64,000 bases of DNA from Marinobacter manganoxydans MnI7-9 (GCF_000235625.1 NZ_AGTR01000028.1:53562-117561), one strand, 5' to 3'; counted from the first letter of the stretch, positions 47,619 through 57,605 are shown. Numbers and translations: made by a program. Notes: generated by a model not told the origin, from the letters alone.

Positions 47619-47828
47619 GACGCACCTCTTGTATGTTCAACTTTTAAACAAGTGTACGCTCTTGGGTACGTACGTCAAGGCGAACGTATTGCATAACGCC
47701 CTGGCTTTGCGGAGCGGCGAAGCGCCAGCTCAGGCGCGTCCGACAAGAGCCTTTGGCTAAATTCTTGAATGCGCACTATCATGCGCATAAACTGAGGCCA
47801 TGCATTAAATAGCCACTTGGAGGCTGGA
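47619..47828. promoter_or_regulatory. Divergent region between the two toxin-antitoxin pairs
   Basis: This 210-base gap contains promoters for both pairs. A stem-loop region (47706-47733, CTGGC/GCCAG with internal GCTT/AAGC) follows GCATAAC at 47691 and looks faintly like the fold-back of an integron attC site, but no matching GTTRRRY core closes it. An inverted ATGCGC/GCGCAT repeat (47769-47774 with 47783-47788) lies some 40 bases before ccdA and could be its operator. Confidence 0.35.
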
Positions 47829-48074
47829 ATGGCCGAACTCTACAACACAGCCGCACCGAAAAAAGCTGCGAACCTCTCAGTCAATAGCGATCTACTGCGT
47901 AAGACCCGTGAACTGAACATTAACTTGTCTGCTACCCTGGAGCGAGCCCTGAAAGAAGAGCTTGCCAAACGCGAAGCAGAACAATGGGTTGAAGAAAACA
48001 GGTCTGCGATAAAAAGTTATAACGATTTTGTCGAACAACATGGATGCTTCGGCGATGAATTCAGGGAATTTTGA
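47829..48074 (+). CDS. ccdA: CcdA-family antitoxin
   Basis: An 81-aa antitoxin that binds and repairs gyrase poisoned by CcdB. The start ATG follows GGAGG; a TTG 12 bases earlier is less likely. The N-terminus holds the ribbon-helix-helix region (KKAANLSVNSDLLRKTRELN), and the C-terminal toxin-binding part includes REAEQWVEENRSAIKSYNDF, the family signature. Its stop overlaps the ccdB start by one base (TGATG). Confidence 0.93.
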   Translation: MAELYNTAAPKKAANLSVNSDLLRKTRELNINLSATLERALKEELAKREAEQWVEENRSAIKSYNDFVEQHGCFGDEFREF

Positions 48075-48391
48075 TGGCACAGTTCGATGTATACCTCAAC
48101 CCAAGTAAAACTAGCAAAGCTCACTACCCTTACCTTGTCGATATTCAAAGCAGCCTGCTGAGCGAACTGGCAACTCGTATCGTCATTCCTTTGGGGAAAC
48201 GCTCCGCATTCGGTGGCGAAGCCATGCAAGGACTCACCCCAGAAATCAGCTTTGCAGACCAGGAGCTTCTCCTGTTGACCCCGCAAATTTCCTCTGTTTC
48301 TGAAAAGCATCTCAACAATCCGATTGGTTCTCTATCACATTTCAGAGATCAGATTGTTGGAGCCCTAGACATGGCTATCACTGGCATTTAG
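48074..48391 (+). CDS. ccdB: CcdB-family gyrase-poisoning toxin
   Basis: A 105-aa toxin starting MAQFDVYLNP. Family motifs include AHYPYLVDIQSSLLSELATR and VIPLGK, and the C-terminus FRDQIVGALDMAITGI, whose last residues poison GyrA in CcdB. It is translationally coupled to ccdA. Its gyrase target GyrA is encoded at 2110-4740 in this window. Confidence 0.93.
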   Translation: MAQFDVYLNPSKTSKAHYPYLVDIQSSLLSELATRIVIPLGKRSAFGGEAMQGLTPEISFADQELLLLTPQISSVSEKHLNNPIGSLSHFRDQIVGALDMAITGI

Positions 48392-48663
48392 CAGCTAATT
48401 ACACGAACGCGTTCGTATATCACCCGTTTATCAAACTCCTAAAACTGTTTTTGGAGTGCAAAGCACAGTTGACGAAGGCTTCTAACTCTCCCAGTTACTG
48501 GCTGGAATTCGCTTAACGTGGATGTGGCTGATAAGCCGGATGATGAGCTCTTCCCTGCCGAGCTTCAGGGTCAGGGGGTTATCGGTGCGGTTTTCAACCA
48601 TTCGTCTGGTGGTCTCCGGTCCGGAAGGAGCACGGCGGAAACCGGGTTCCGCCGTGATTGGGA
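48392..48663. other. Non-coding gap between ccdB and phhB with two hairpins
   Basis: About 270 bases without a firm gene. A perfect 14-base palindrome, ACGAACGCGTTCGT, occupies 48403-48416 just after ccdB. A perfect 10-bp stem, CACGGCGGAA/TTCCGCCGTG (48631-48640 with 48647-48656), lies right after the phhB stop and probably ends its message. A possible 39-codon minus-strand frame (48482-48601) has only a weak ribosome site and no known relative. Confidence 0.45.
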
Positions 48664-49011
48664 TTATTGCATGTCGTTGAAAGCAGCGTCGGTTCTCGCT
48701 GCCAGGATGAAGTCGTTCTTGTGCAGGCCGCCGATTTCGTGGCTCCACCAGCTCACTGCAACTTTGCCATATTCCAGAACAACCACCGGGTGATGGTCTT
48801 CTTCTTCGGCAAGTTCGCCAATCTTGTTGGTGAACTCCAGGGCCTTCACAAAGTTTTTAAGTTTGTAGACCTTATGAAGCTGTTCTTCCCCGTCAATTTC
48901 CAGAATTTCCCAGTCTGGGACCTCTTTATGCAGCTGCTGCTTTTCTTCCTCGGTCGCCTTGCTTGCGTTCGGGCTGCAAGCTTCACAGCTGTGTGCTTTC
49001 AGGTCACTCAT
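48664..49011 (-). CDS. phhB: Pterin-4a-carbinolamine dehydratase
   Basis: Recycles the pterin cofactor of phenylalanine hydroxylase and can assist in HNF1-type dimerisation in other organisms. The 115-aa product starts MSDLKAHSCEACSPNAS with GGAGG upstream. The catalytic motif is EEDHHPVVVLEYGKVAVSWW and the C-terminus shows HEIGGLHKNDFILAAR, both diagnostic. No phhA is in the window. A longer in-frame start 20 codons upstream would run into the divergent SOS promoter and is rejected. Confidence 0.93.
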   Translation of the reverse strand: MSDLKAHSCEACSPNASKATEEEKQQLHKEVPDWEILEIDGEEQLHKVYKLKNFVKALEFTNKIGELAEEEDHHPVVVLEYGKVAVSWWSHEIGGLHKNDFILAARTDAAFNDMQ

Positions 49012-49102
49012 TTCAACCTCCATGGTTGATGGCTGTATTACAAGCGTGGGTCGTGCCCTTCGCTTTATCAACCCTTCTCTTGAAATCCGGCGGCTTTCCG
49101 AA

Positions 49103-49122
49103 TACTGTATATTTAAACAGTA
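49103..49122. promoter_or_regulatory. LexA (SOS) box
   Basis: A near-perfect gammaproteobacterial LexA site, TACTGT-N8-ACAGTA, lies 17 bases upstream of the imuA start. It places the imuA-imuB-dnaE2 operon under SOS control. The divergent phhB start is about 90 bases away. Confidence 0.92.
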
Positions 49123-49139
49123 TTTTGAGAGTTTTCATC

Positions 49140-49828
49140 ATGAGCGAGCTTCTGAACACGCTGATGCAGGATGCCCGTGTCTGGCAGGGGCACCGCCACA
49201 CCCAGACCACACAGCCTGCGCAATCAACCGGTTACCAGGTGCTGGATAACCAGCTCGGAGGCCTGGGCTGGCCCCGGGTGCCTTGAGCGAATGCCTGCTG
49301 GATGCACCGGGTATTGGTGAGCTGCATTTGCTTCTGCCGCTGATGCAACGGGTGTGCGAAGAGGGCAAAAGCGTGTTCTGGCTGAACCCGCCGCATACGC
49401 CCTATGCCCCTGCCCTGGCCCGGGAAGGCGTCAACCTGGACCAGGTGGTGCTGATCCATACCGATGATGAGGGCGACTTTTTGTGGACACTGGAGAACTG
49501 CCTGCGCTCACCAGTAACAGGCCTGGTAATGGCCTGGCCGGGCAAGCTGGCCTCACGGGAAGTCCGTCGCCTGCAACTGGCCGCCGAAGCCGGGAGCAAT
49601 GTGTGTGTGCTGTTCCGGGAACGACGTTACGCCGGGCAGAATTCTCCGGCTGCCCTGCGGCTGGAGCTGGAACCGGGGGAGCAGCAGGATCTCAAGGTGA
49701 ATGTGCTCAAGCGCCGGGGTAGCTGGCCCGGGCAGCGCTGTTCACTGGCCATGGCCCAGCGGGCCGATCTCTCCTTCCGTGAAACCACCCGGGTTGTCCG
49801 GGGCCCCTGGTCGGGTTCAACCGGGTAA
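49140..49828 (+). pseudogene. imuA: ImuA (SulA/RecA-like mutasome protein), apparent frameshift
   Basis: ImuA is the accessory protein of the ImuA-ImuB-DnaE2 translesion system. From the ATG at 49140 the frame encodes SELLNTLMQDARVWQGH and reaches GYQVLDNQLGGLGWPR, then stops at 49284-49286. The family sequence continues in a different frame as ALSECLLDAPGIGELHLLLP to the stop at 49828. Adding one G to the GGG at 49276-49278 in CCCCGGG restores an R-G-A-L-S-E junction like the family's PRGALTE. So either a recent 1-base deletion has inactivated the gene or the base call is wrong. The restored protein would be about 230 aa. It is preceded by a LexA box. Confidence 0.85.
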
Positions 49829-49837
49829 TAACGCTCC

Positions 49838-51256
49838 ATGCTATGGCTGTATCTGCATTTCCCGCACCTGGTGCTGGACCATATTCGGCGCACCCGTGAA
49901 GATGAGGGCGCCCTGGTGGTGGTTGAAGGCTCTGGCCAGAAGGTGATCCAGGCCTGCCCGGACGCCAGGAGCCAGGGTATTCGTAGCGGCATGCGCCTGA
50001 AAACCGCCATCAGCCTGGCTCCGGATCTGGGCATGGTGCGGGCTGATGAAACCCAGGAAGCCAGGATTCTGGAAGATCAGGCCCGCTGGCTGTACCGCTA
50101 TGCGGCCCATATTGTGTTGGTGCCGCCCGATGGTCTGCTGGCCGAAATTGGCAGCCTTCAAAAACTGTATGGCGGGCTGCCCGCCGTTTGGCAAACCGTG
50201 GAACAGGGGCTGAATGAGCGCCAGCTGAATGCCTGGATCGGTATTGGCTATACCCCTCTGTCGGCCCGGCTGATTGCCCGCGCCGGCAAGGGGGAATGCA
50301 CGGCAGACAAAGGCCACATTCTTCGAAGCCTGAGCCAGATGCCCCTGTTGGCAGCTGAATTCAACGAGAAAGCCTGTACCCGTTTGCAGCGCCTGGGGCT
50401 GAACACGTTGGGGGAGGTGTTTGATTTACCGCCCGGCGAACTGGCACGGCGTCTGTCTCCGGAGTTACTGGCTTACATCCAGAAAATCCAGGGCACCCGG
50501 CCAGATCCCCGCACGCCCTGGCAGCCGCCCCACTCGTTCCGGCAACAGGCGGATTTTGTGCAGGAAATAGAACACACCCAGGGGCTGCTGTTTCCGCTCC
50601 AGCGCATGCTTGTCGAACTGGAAGAGGATCTGTGCTGGCGCCAGCAGGATACCGACAGCCTGCGGCTGGTTCTGAAGCACCGGCATGCGGAACCAACCCG
50701 GCTGCAGATTCGCACATCCGGGCCGGAGCACCGGGCCGATCATTTCTTGAACCTGGTTCGTCTGCGGTTGGAGCAACATTCCCTGAGCGCCCCGGTTATC
50801 TCCATGGTTTTGCTGGTGAAGCGTTTCCTGTCACGGGAAGCACCCTCCGGGCAGGATCTGCTGGGTGAAACCCAGGATCTGAATGAAGCCTGGCATACCC
50901 TGATCAGCCGGCTGCAGGCGCGCCTGGGCGATCAGGCTCTCAGGCAGCTCTCGCCCCAGGCGGATCATCGTCCCGAACGGGCCTGGTCGGCCTCGGAAGT
51001 TCTGCGTAAAACCGGAACGCCGCCAGTACCGGCAGCAGAACTGCCCAGGCGGCCGCTCTGGTTATTGAAAGGCCCGCAACCGCTGACCGAGGCGCCCGTT
51101 ACCTGGTTTTCCGGGCCTGAGCGCATCAGCGGTGGCTGGTGGGATGGCCAGCGCGTGCACCGGGATTATTACATTGCCCAGTTGAGCAGCGGCCAGTTGG
51201 CCTGGGTCTTCCGGGATGCCCGGGAAGGCTGGTTTGTGCATGGGTGGTTTGGCTGA
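49838..51256 (+). CDS. imuB: ImuB, inactive Y-family polymerase-like mutasome hub
   Basis: A 472-aa protein of the Y-family DNA polymerase fold that recruits DnaE2 and the clamp rather than polymerising itself. The first catalytic Asp motif of active Y polymerases is replaced by LHFPHLVLDHI, and the usual SIDE motif reads PPDGLLAEIG, so it is predicted catalytically dead. The gene starts 9 bases after the imuA stop and overlaps dnaE2 as TGATG. Translation coupling with imuA may be disturbed if the frameshift is real. Confidence 0.92.
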   Translation: MLWLYLHFPHLVLDHIRRTREDEGALVVVEGSGQKVIQACPDARSQGIRSGMRLKTAISLAPDLGMVRADETQEARILEDQARWLYRYAAHIVLVPPDGLLAEIGSLQKLYGGLPAVWQTVEQGLNERQLNAWIGIGYTPLSARLIARAGKGECTADKGHILRSLSQMPLLAAEFNEKACTRLQRLGLNTLGEVFDLPPGELARRLSPELLAYIQKIQGTRPDPRTPWQPPHSFRQQADFVQEIEHTQGLLFPLQRMLVELEEDLCWRQQDTDSLRLVLKHRHAEPTRLQIRTSGPEHRADHFLNLVRLRLEQHSLSAPVISMVLLVKRFLSREAPSGQDLLGETQDLNEAWHTLISRLQARLGDQALRQLSPQADHRPERAWSASEVLRKTGTPPVPAAELPRRPLWLLKGPQPLTEAPVTWFSGPERISGGWWDGQRVHRDYYIAQLSSGQLAWVFRDAREGWFVHGWFG

Positions 51257-54200
51257 TGTCCGGGCAGCAGTATGCAGAGCTGTTTTGCTTCAGCAATTTC
51301 ACCTTCCTCACCGGGGCCTCTCATCCCCACGAACTGGCTGAGCGAGCGCATGAGCTGAGCTACACCGCCCTGGCCATCACCGATGCCTGCTCCGTTGCCG
51401 GTATTCCCCGGGCCTGGGCGGCGCTGGCAGAAAGTCCTGTAAAACTCATTACCGGCAGCTGGTTTGAGTTGTCGGATGCCCCCACCGGCGCCGCTTCTCC
51501 TCGCTTTATCCTTCTGGCCCGCACGCGCAAAGGCTATGGCCAGCTTTGCCAGTTGATCACTACCGGCCGCCGGCGGGCTGAGAAAGGCCATTACCAGCTG
51601 TATTACCGGGACATTGAAACCCACACCCTGGATGACTGCCTTTGTCTGTGGCTGCCCCCATCGCCTACCGAAGCGGATTCCGATCAGGCGCTGGCCTGCG
51701 GCGAGTGGCTGGCCCGACTGTTTGACCCCCGGATCTGGATTGCCGCGGCCCGCACCCTGGAATCCGGCGAGGAGCAGCGGCTGGCACGGATACACTGGCT
51801 GGCCGATCAGCTGCGCATTCCCGTGGCTGCCGTGGGCGAGGTGCACATGCACAGCCGGGAGCGCCAGCCGCTGCAGGATGTACTGACAGCCCTGCGCAAT
51901 CACACCAATCTGGAGAATGCCGGCCACTGCCTGTTCCAGAATGGCGAGCGATACCTGCGCCCCCTGCCCGTTCTGCAACGGCTGTTTCCGGAAGCCTGGC
52001 TGCATGAAACCCTGACCATTGCCAACCAGTGCACCTTCGAGCCCGGCAGCCTGCGCTATGAATACCCGCCAGACCTGGTGCCGGAGGACGAGACTCCGGC
52101 CGGCTACCTGAAACGGCTGACCCGCGAAGGCGAGCGCCGGCGTTACCCGGATGGCACACCACTGCAGGTTCAGAGCCTGATCCGCAAGGAGCTGGGCCTG
52201 ATCTCGGAGATGAACTACGAGCATTACTTCCTCACCATCCACGATATTGTCGACTTTGCCCGCAGCCGGGGGATTCTCTGCCAGGGGCGGGGGTCGGCAG
52301 CAAACTCTGCGGTTTGTTATTGCCTGGGCATCACCGAGGTGAACCCGGCCCGGGTGGAACTGCTGTTCGAGCGGTTTATTTCCAAAGACCGAAACGAACC
52401 GCCCGATATCGATGTGGATTTCGAGCACGAACGTCGTGAAGAGGTTATCCAGTATATCTACCGGCGTTATACCCGTGAGCGCGCCGCCCTGGCTGCCACG
52501 GTGATCCGTTACCGGCCCAAAAGCGCCATTCGGGATGTCGGCAAGGCCCTGGGGTTTGATCCGGCCCTGGTGGAACAGCTGCTGGAAGGCATCGACTGGC
52601 GGGACAAGGCCACCAACTGGCGCCAGCAGATTCTCGACAAGAAAATCACCCGCAACCCACAGGTGGCGGACCAGTTCTTCACCCTAGTGAATACCCTGCT
52701 GAGCTTCCCCCGACATCTGTCCCAGCACGTGGGCGGTTTCGTGATCAGCGCCGGGCCACTGGCCGAACTGGTGCCAGTGGAGAACGCTGCCATGGCCGAC
52801 CGCACCGTAATCCAGTGGGACAAGGACGACCTTGAGAGCCTGGGACTGATGAAGGTGGATGTGCTGGCCCTTGGCATGCTCTCCGCCATTCGAAAAGCGC
52901 TGGAACTGATCAGCGATGAAAAAGGCCAGCCTTTCCGGATACAGGACATTCCCCAGGAAGACCGTGACACCTACGCCATGCTTCAGACAGGCGACAGCAT
53001 CGGGGTTTTCCAGGTGGAGTCCCGGGCCCAGATCAACATGCTGCCCCGCCTTAAACCGGAAACCTATTACGACCTGGTGATCGAAGTGGCCATCGTGCGG
53101 CCGGGCCCCATCCAGGGTGACATGGTGCACCCGTACCTGCGCCGCAAGCACGGCCTGGAGCCGGTGGATTACCCGAACGATGCCGTGCGCAAGGTGCTGG
53201 AGCGCACCCTCGGCGTGCCCATCTTCCAGGAACAGGTGATCAAACTGGCCATGGTGGCGGCCGGCTTCTCCGCCGGCGAAGCCGACCAGCTCCGCCGGGC
53301 CATGGCCGCCTGGAAATCCCACGGCGACCTGACTCCATTCCGGGAAAAGCTGGTCACCGGTATGCTCGAGCGTGGTCACGATGCCGACTTCGCCGAACGG
53401 CTGTACCAGCAGATCTGCGGCTTTGGCGGCTATGGCTTCCCCGAATCCCACGCCGCCAGCTTTGCCCTGCTTGTCTACGTCTCCGCCTGGATCAAGCGGC
53501 ACTATCCGGCGGCGTTTTACTGTGCCCTGCTGAACAGCCAACCCATGGGGTTCTATTCGCCTTCACAACTGGTGCAGGACGCCCGGCGCCACAATGTCAC
53601 CGTACTGCCACCAGATGTGAATGCCAGCCAGTGGGACCACACCCTGGAAGGTGAAGAACGCCATCTGCGCCTGGGCCTTAGAATCATCCAGGGCCTGTCC
53701 ATTCATGGCGCCGAGCGTATCCACCAGAACCGGCCAGCCGAGGGCTACCGCTCTGCCAGCGAGCTTCGCCGCCTGGCCGCACTCAACCAGCGGGATATGG
53801 AACTACTCGCCGGGGCCAACGCCATGCCGGCATTCGCCGCCAACCGCCACCAGGCGTACTGGCAACTGCTCGACCATGAACAACCTGCTGAGCTATTCGC
53901 TCAGGAAACAGCGGTCGACTACCAGCCGGACTACTGCCAGCAATTGCCGGAACCCTCGGAAGGCCAGAACGTGCTGGCCGACTACGCCAGCCAGGGCCTC
54001 ACCCTGCAGCGTCACCCACTGGCATTACTGCGGGAACAGGGCCATCTGAAGTTCTGCCTCAGTGCCGAGCAACTGAAAAGTACCAAAGCCGGCATTCCGG
54101 TTCAGGTCGCCGGCCTCGTCACCGGCCGCCAGCGCCCTGGCTCCGCCTCCGGCGTCACCTTCGTCACTCTGGAAGACGAAACCGGCAACGTGAACGTGGT

Positions 54201-54375
54201 GGTGTGGCTGGAAACGGCACGGCGACAGCGCAAGCCGTTACTGACTGCCCGGTTGCTGCATGTGAAGGGAGTGCTGGAGCGACAGGGAGACATTGTGCAT
54301 GTGATGGCAGGTCGGCTTTCGGACCTCAGCCACCTGATTCAGTCGTTACCCGTGAATTCCAGGAATTTTCATTAG
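51256..54375 (+). CDS. dnaE2: Error-prone DNA polymerase DnaE2 (ImuC)
   Basis: A C-family polymerase for translesion and SOS mutagenesis. The start chosen overlaps the imuB stop (TGATG) and gives 1039 aa, beginning MSGQQYAELFCFSNFTFLTG. It has an N-terminal PHP domain. The polymerase active site is visible as PPDIDVDFEHERR, and the finger region includes HVGGFVISAGPLAELVPVEN. A C-terminal OB-fold domain (GVTFVTLEDETGNVNVVVW) completes it. An upstream in-frame start at 51139 lies inside imuB and is not used. Confidence 0.95.
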   Translation: MSGQQYAELFCFSNFTFLTGASHPHELAERAHELSYTALAITDACSVAGIPRAWAALAESPVKLITGSWFELSDAPTGAASPRFILLARTRKGYGQLCQLITTGRRRAEKGHYQLYYRDIETHTLDDCLCLWLPPSPTEADSDQALACGEWLARLFDPRIWIAAARTLESGEEQRLARIHWLADQLRIPVAAVGEVHMHSRERQPLQDVLTALRNHTNLENAGHCLFQNGERYLRPLPVLQRLFPEAWLHETLTIANQCTFEPGSLRYEYPPDLVPEDETPAGYLKRLTREGERRRYPDGTPLQVQSLIRKELGLISEMNYEHYFLTIHDIVDFARSRGILCQGRGSAANSAVCYCLGITEVNPARVELLFERFISKDRNEPPDIDVDFEHERREEVIQYIYRRYTRERAALAATVIRYRPKSAIRDVGKALGFDPALVEQLLEGIDWRDKATNWRQQILDKKITRNPQVADQFFTLVNTLLSFPRHLSQHVGGFVISAGPLAELVPVENAAMADRTVIQWDKDDLESLGLMKVDVLALGMLSAIRKALELISDEKGQPFRIQDIPQEDRDTYAMLQTGDSIGVFQVESRAQINMLPRLKPETYYDLVIEVAIVRPGPIQGDMVHPYLRRKHGLEPVDYPNDAVRKVLERTLGVPIFQEQVIKLAMVAAGFSAGEADQLRRAMAAWKSHGDLTPFREKLVTGMLERGHDADFAERLYQQICGFGGYGFPESHAASFALLVYVSAWIKRHYPAAFYCALLNSQPMGFYSPSQLVQDARRHNVTVLPPDVNASQWDHTLEGEERHLRLGLRIIQGLSIHGAERIHQNRPAEGYRSASELRRLAALNQRDMELLAGANAMPAFAANRHQAYWQLLDHEQPAELFAQETAVDYQPDYCQQLPEPSEGQNVLADYASQGLTLQRHPLALLREQGHLKFCLSAEQLKSTKAGIPVQVAGLVTGRQRPGSASGVTFVTLEDETGNVNVVVWLETARRQRKPLLTARLLHVKGVLERQGDIVHVMAGRLSDLSHLIQSLPVNSRNFH

Positions 54376-54379
54376 ACAC

Positions 54380-54410
54380 AAAAAAACCCCGCACAGAGGC
54401 GGGGCTTTTT
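54380..54410. terminator. Bidirectional rho-independent terminator between dnaE2 and oadB
   Basis: A CCCCGC/GCGGGG stem (54387-54392 with 54399-54404) is flanked by AAAAAA on one side and CTTTTT on the other. It can end both the plus-strand SOS operon and the minus-strand oad operon. Confidence 0.9.
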
Positions 54411-54427
54411 GTACTGCGGTGAACAAA

Positions 54428-55762
54428 TCAGCCAAGAAGCTTGATCATTACACCCGCAGCAACCGCAGAGCCGATAACGCCGGCCACGTTCGGACCCATG
54501 GCGTGCATCAGCAGGAAGTTCTGCGGGTTGGCTTCCAGGCCCACCTTGTTGGAAACCCGCGCTGCCATCGGCACCGCAGATACACCGGCAGAACCAATAA
54601 GCGGGTTAATGGGTTCACTGGTGAACTTGTTCATCAGCTTCGCCATAAGAACGCCGGTTGCCGTACCAACACCAAAGGCCACAATGCCCAAGCCCAGGAT
54701 GCCCAGGGTCTGGCCATCCAGGAACTTGTCTGCCATCAGCTTGGAGCCAACAGACAAACCCAGGAAGATGGTCACGATGTTGATCAGGGCATTCTGAGCG
54801 GTGTCGCTCAAACGCTCAACCACGCCACATTCCCGCATCAGGTTACCGAAGGTGAACATACCCAGGAGCGGCGCTGCATCCGGCAGGAACAGAACCACGG
54901 CAATCAGTACCACCAGCGGGAAAATGATCTTTTCCTGCTTGCTCACGGGACGGAGCTGGGACATCTTGATAGAGCGCTCTTTCTGGCTGGTCAGCGCCTT
55001 CATGATTGGCGGCTGAATCATCGGCACCAGCGCCATGTACGCATAGGCGGATACCGCGATTGCACCCAGCAGATGCGGAGCCAGAACACTGGACACGTAG
55101 ATAGAGGTAGGACCATCGGCACCGCCAATGATACCAATGGCGGCTGCTTCCAGAATGGTGAAATCCAGAATTCCGGTCCAGTCCAGCAACGCCGCACCGA
55201 TGACCGTACCGAAAATACCGAACTGTGCAGCGGCACCCAGCAGCAGGGTCTTGGGGTTGGCCAGCAGCGGACCGAAATCCGTCATTGCACCTACACCCAT
55301 GAAGATCAGCAGCGGACCAATGGTGCTGCCGATGATAACGGAGTAGAAGTTGTACAGCATGCCATTGCCGTAACCGAAATCCTGAGCCAGGGAGTTAGCC
55401 GCCGCCATTTCAGAGTAGCTTGCCTCTTTAACAGCCTGCTTGAAGGCTTCCTTAAGCTCAGGCGTCACCGCCTGCCCTGCCTGATAAGCCACATCCAGGG
55501 GTGCAGCCAGAGCAGCCAGAATCTGGGTTGACTCACCCTTCAGGGCAAAGTGGATCGCATTTTCCGCCGCAGTCAGGGCCAGGCCTGCCTCCGGAATATT
55601 CGCCAGAATGCCACCGAACCCGATGGGTACCAGAAGCAACGGCTCAAATTTCTTGTTGATCGCAAGATAGAGAAGACCGAGGCCGATGGCGATCATGATC
55701 ACCTGGCCGATCTCGATGTTGAACAGGCCACTGCCTGTCCAGAGTGTCATTAATTTTTCCAT
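54428..55762 (-). CDS. oadB: Sodium-pumping oxaloacetate decarboxylase, beta subunit
   Basis: The membrane subunit that decarboxylates carboxybiotin and drives sodium export. The 444-aa protein has about ten membrane segments. The family motif [13 protein letters not shown] (about residue 222) is present, whose Asp is needed for Na+ transport. Its start lies 14 bases after the oadA stop. A terminator shared with dnaE2 follows its stop. Confidence 0.94.
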   Translation of the reverse strand: MEKLMTLWTGSGLFNIEIGQVIMIAIGLGLLYLAINKKFEPLLLVPIGFGGILANIPEAGLALTAAENAIHFALKGESTQILAALAAPLDVAYQAGQAVTPELKEAFKQAVKEASYSEMAAANSLAQDFGYGNGMLYNFYSVIIGSTIGPLLIFMGVGAMTDFGPLLANPKTLLLGAAAQFGIFGTVIGAALLDWTGILDFTILEAAAIGIIGGADGPTSIYVSSVLAPHLLGAIAVSAYAYMALVPMIQPPIMKALTSQKERSIKMSQLRPVSKQEKIIFPLVVLIAVVLFLPDAAPLLGMFTFGNLMRECGVVERLSDTAQNALINIVTIFLGLSVGSKLMADKFLDGQTLGILGLGIVAFGVGTATGVLMAKLMNKFTSEPINPLIGSAGVSAVPMAARVSNKVGLEANPQNFLLMHAMGPNVAGVIGSAVAAGVMIKLLG

Positions 55763-55776
55763 GGAATGCTGGCCCT

Positions 55777-57564
55777 TTATGCGATTGTCAGCATTTCGTC
55801 ATCAGGGGAGACGGCATCACCGACCTTGATGAAGACTTCACCGATTGTGCCGGCTTTCGGCGCGCGAACCTCGGTTTCCATTTTCATGGCCTCGAGGATA
55901 ATCATCACATCGCCCTCTTCCACGGTGTCACCCGGAGAAACCAGGACCTTGAAGATGTTGCCACCCAGCGGTGCAACCACAGGCTCGCCTTCACCCGCTG
56001 CGGGTGCCGGAGCCGAGGAAGCAGCCGGTGCAGAAGCGGCACCGCCCTCGCCCTGGATCTGGCTGATCTCGCCACCTTCGGAAACGGCAACCACAAACTT
56101 CTTGCCATTCACTTCAACGGTGTAGGTCTCGGGGCCTTCAGACTTGGCAGCCGGAGCACCGGTTTCAGCGGTCGGAACCGGCTCGAACGCGTCCGGATTG
56201 TCACGATTCTCCAGGAACTTCAGGCCGATCTGCGGGAACAGCGCGTAGGTGAGAACGTCGTCTTCAACGTTGTCAGCCAGCTTTATGCCCGTCTCGTCGG
56301 CCAGCTTCTTGAGTTCGTCAGTCAGCTTGTCCATTTCCGGCTCAAGCAGATCTGCCGGACGACAGGTCACAGGCTCTTTGCCATCCAGAACACGTTCTTG
56401 CAGTTCCTTGTTCATCGGCGCCGGTGCAGCACCGTACTCGCCTTTCAGGATTGCAGAGGTTTCTTTGGAGATGGACTTGTAGCGCTCGCCGGTCAGAACG
56501 TTCAGTACCGCCTGGGTACCGACGATCTGGGAAGTCGGGGTTACCAGCGGGATGAAGCCCAGGTCTTCGCGAACCTTGGGAATCTCGTCCAGAACCTGGT
56601 CGAACTTGTCGCTGGCGTTCTGCTCACGCAGCTGGTTTTCCATGTTGGTGAGCATGCCACCCGGTACCTGGGCAATCAGGATGCGGGAATCAGTGCCACG
56701 CAGGCTGCCTTCGAATTTCGCGTACTTCTTGCGTACCTGGCGGAAGTAGCTGGCGATTTCCTCAAGCAGGTTGAGGTCCAGGCCGGTGTCACGGTCTGTA
56801 CCCTCCAGGATCGCAACCACGGCTTCTGTGGGCGAGTGGCCGTAGGTCATGCTCATGGAGGAAATGGCCGTATCCACGTTATCGATACCTGCCTCCGCAG
56901 CCTTGATGGCGGTAGCGGTCGACATGCCGGTGGTGGCGTGACACTGCATGTGGATCGGAATATCCAGCTCTTTCTTCAGACGGCTGACCAAATCATAGGC
57001 CACGTAAGGCTTGAGGATACCGGCCATGTCCTTGATCGCAATGGAATCCGCACCCATGTCGGCAACTTCTTTCGCCAGCTCTACCCACATCTCGATGGTG
57101 TGCACCGGGCTGGTGGTGTAGGCAATGGTGCCCTGGGCATGCTTGCCGGTCTTGCGGACGGCTTTAATGGCACGATCCAGGTTACGGGGATCATTCATCG
57201 CGTCGAAAATACGGAATACGTCAACGCCATTTTCAGCGGCACGTTCACAGAAACGGTCCACCACATCATCCGCATAATGACGATAGCCCAGCAGGTTCTG
57301 ACCGCGCAGCAGCATCTGCTGCTGGGTGTTGGGCATGGCTTTTTTCAGCTCGCGGATGCGCTCCCAGGGATCTTCGCCCAGGTAGCGAATGCAGGAATCA
57401 AAGGTAGCGCCGCCCCAGGATTCCAGGGACCAGAAACCGACCTTGTCGAGTTTCTCGGCAATTGGCAGCATGTCATCCAGCCGCATACGGGTGGCAAGCA
57501 GGGACTGGTGGGCGTCACGCAGGATAACGTCCGTAATCCCCAGCGGTTTCTTTGTGTCAGTCAT
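55777..57564 (-). CDS. oadA: Oxaloacetate decarboxylase, alpha subunit
   Basis: The carboxyltransferase and biotin carrier subunit. The N-terminal domain shows [19 protein letters not shown], the metal and substrate motif, and [20 protein letters not shown] in the TIM barrel. The biotin lysine is K561 in [11 protein letters not shown], 34 residues from the C-terminus. A Pro/Ala-rich linker (about 490-530) precedes the biotin domain. The 595-aa length is normal. The gene lies between oadG and oadB. Confidence 0.96.
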   Translation of the reverse strand: MTDTKKPLGITDVILRDAHQSLLATRMRLDDMLPIAEKLDKVGFWSLESWGGATFDSCIRYLGEDPWERIRELKKAMPNTQQQMLLRGQNLLGYRHYADDVVDRFCERAAENGVDVFRIFDAMNDPRNLDRAIKAVRKTGKHAQGTIAYTTSPVHTIEMWVELAKEVADMGADSIAIKDMAGILKPYVAYDLVSRLKKELDIPIHMQCHATTGMSTATAIKAAEAGIDNVDTAISSMSMTYGHSPTEAVVAILEGTDRDTGLDLNLLEEIASYFRQVRKKYAKFEGSLRGTDSRILIAQVPGGMLTNMENQLREQNASDKFDQVLDEIPKVREDLGFIPLVTPTSQIVGTQAVLNVLTGERYKSISKETSAILKGEYGAAPAPMNKELQERVLDGKEPVTCRPADLLEPEMDKLTDELKKLADETGIKLADNVEDDVLTYALFPQIGLKFLENRDNPDAFEPVPTAETGAPAAKSEGPETYTVEVNGKKFVVAVSEGGEISQIQGEGGAASAPAASSAPAPAAGEGEPVVAPLGGNIFKVLVSPGDTVEEGDVMIILEAMKMETEVRAPKAGTIGEVFIKVGDAVSPDDEMLTIA

Positions 57565-57605
57565 CGTGTCAGCCTTCTGTTTAAAGGTTCTAGTCTTTTA
57601 CCGGT

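Noticed and set aside
47691-47760. A complete integron attC site
   Set aside because: GCATAAC and a fold-back are present but there is no closing GTTRRRY core, and the genes on either side point in opposite directions.
48482-48748. An 88-codon minus-strand frame overlapping phhB
   Set aside because: It overlaps the end of a well-supported gene and includes its terminator hairpin; only the last 39 codons could possibly be a gene and support is weak.
51139-51255. An upstream start for dnaE2 inside imuB
   Set aside because: The added residues show no family similarity; the ATG overlapping the imuB stop gives the proper N-terminus.
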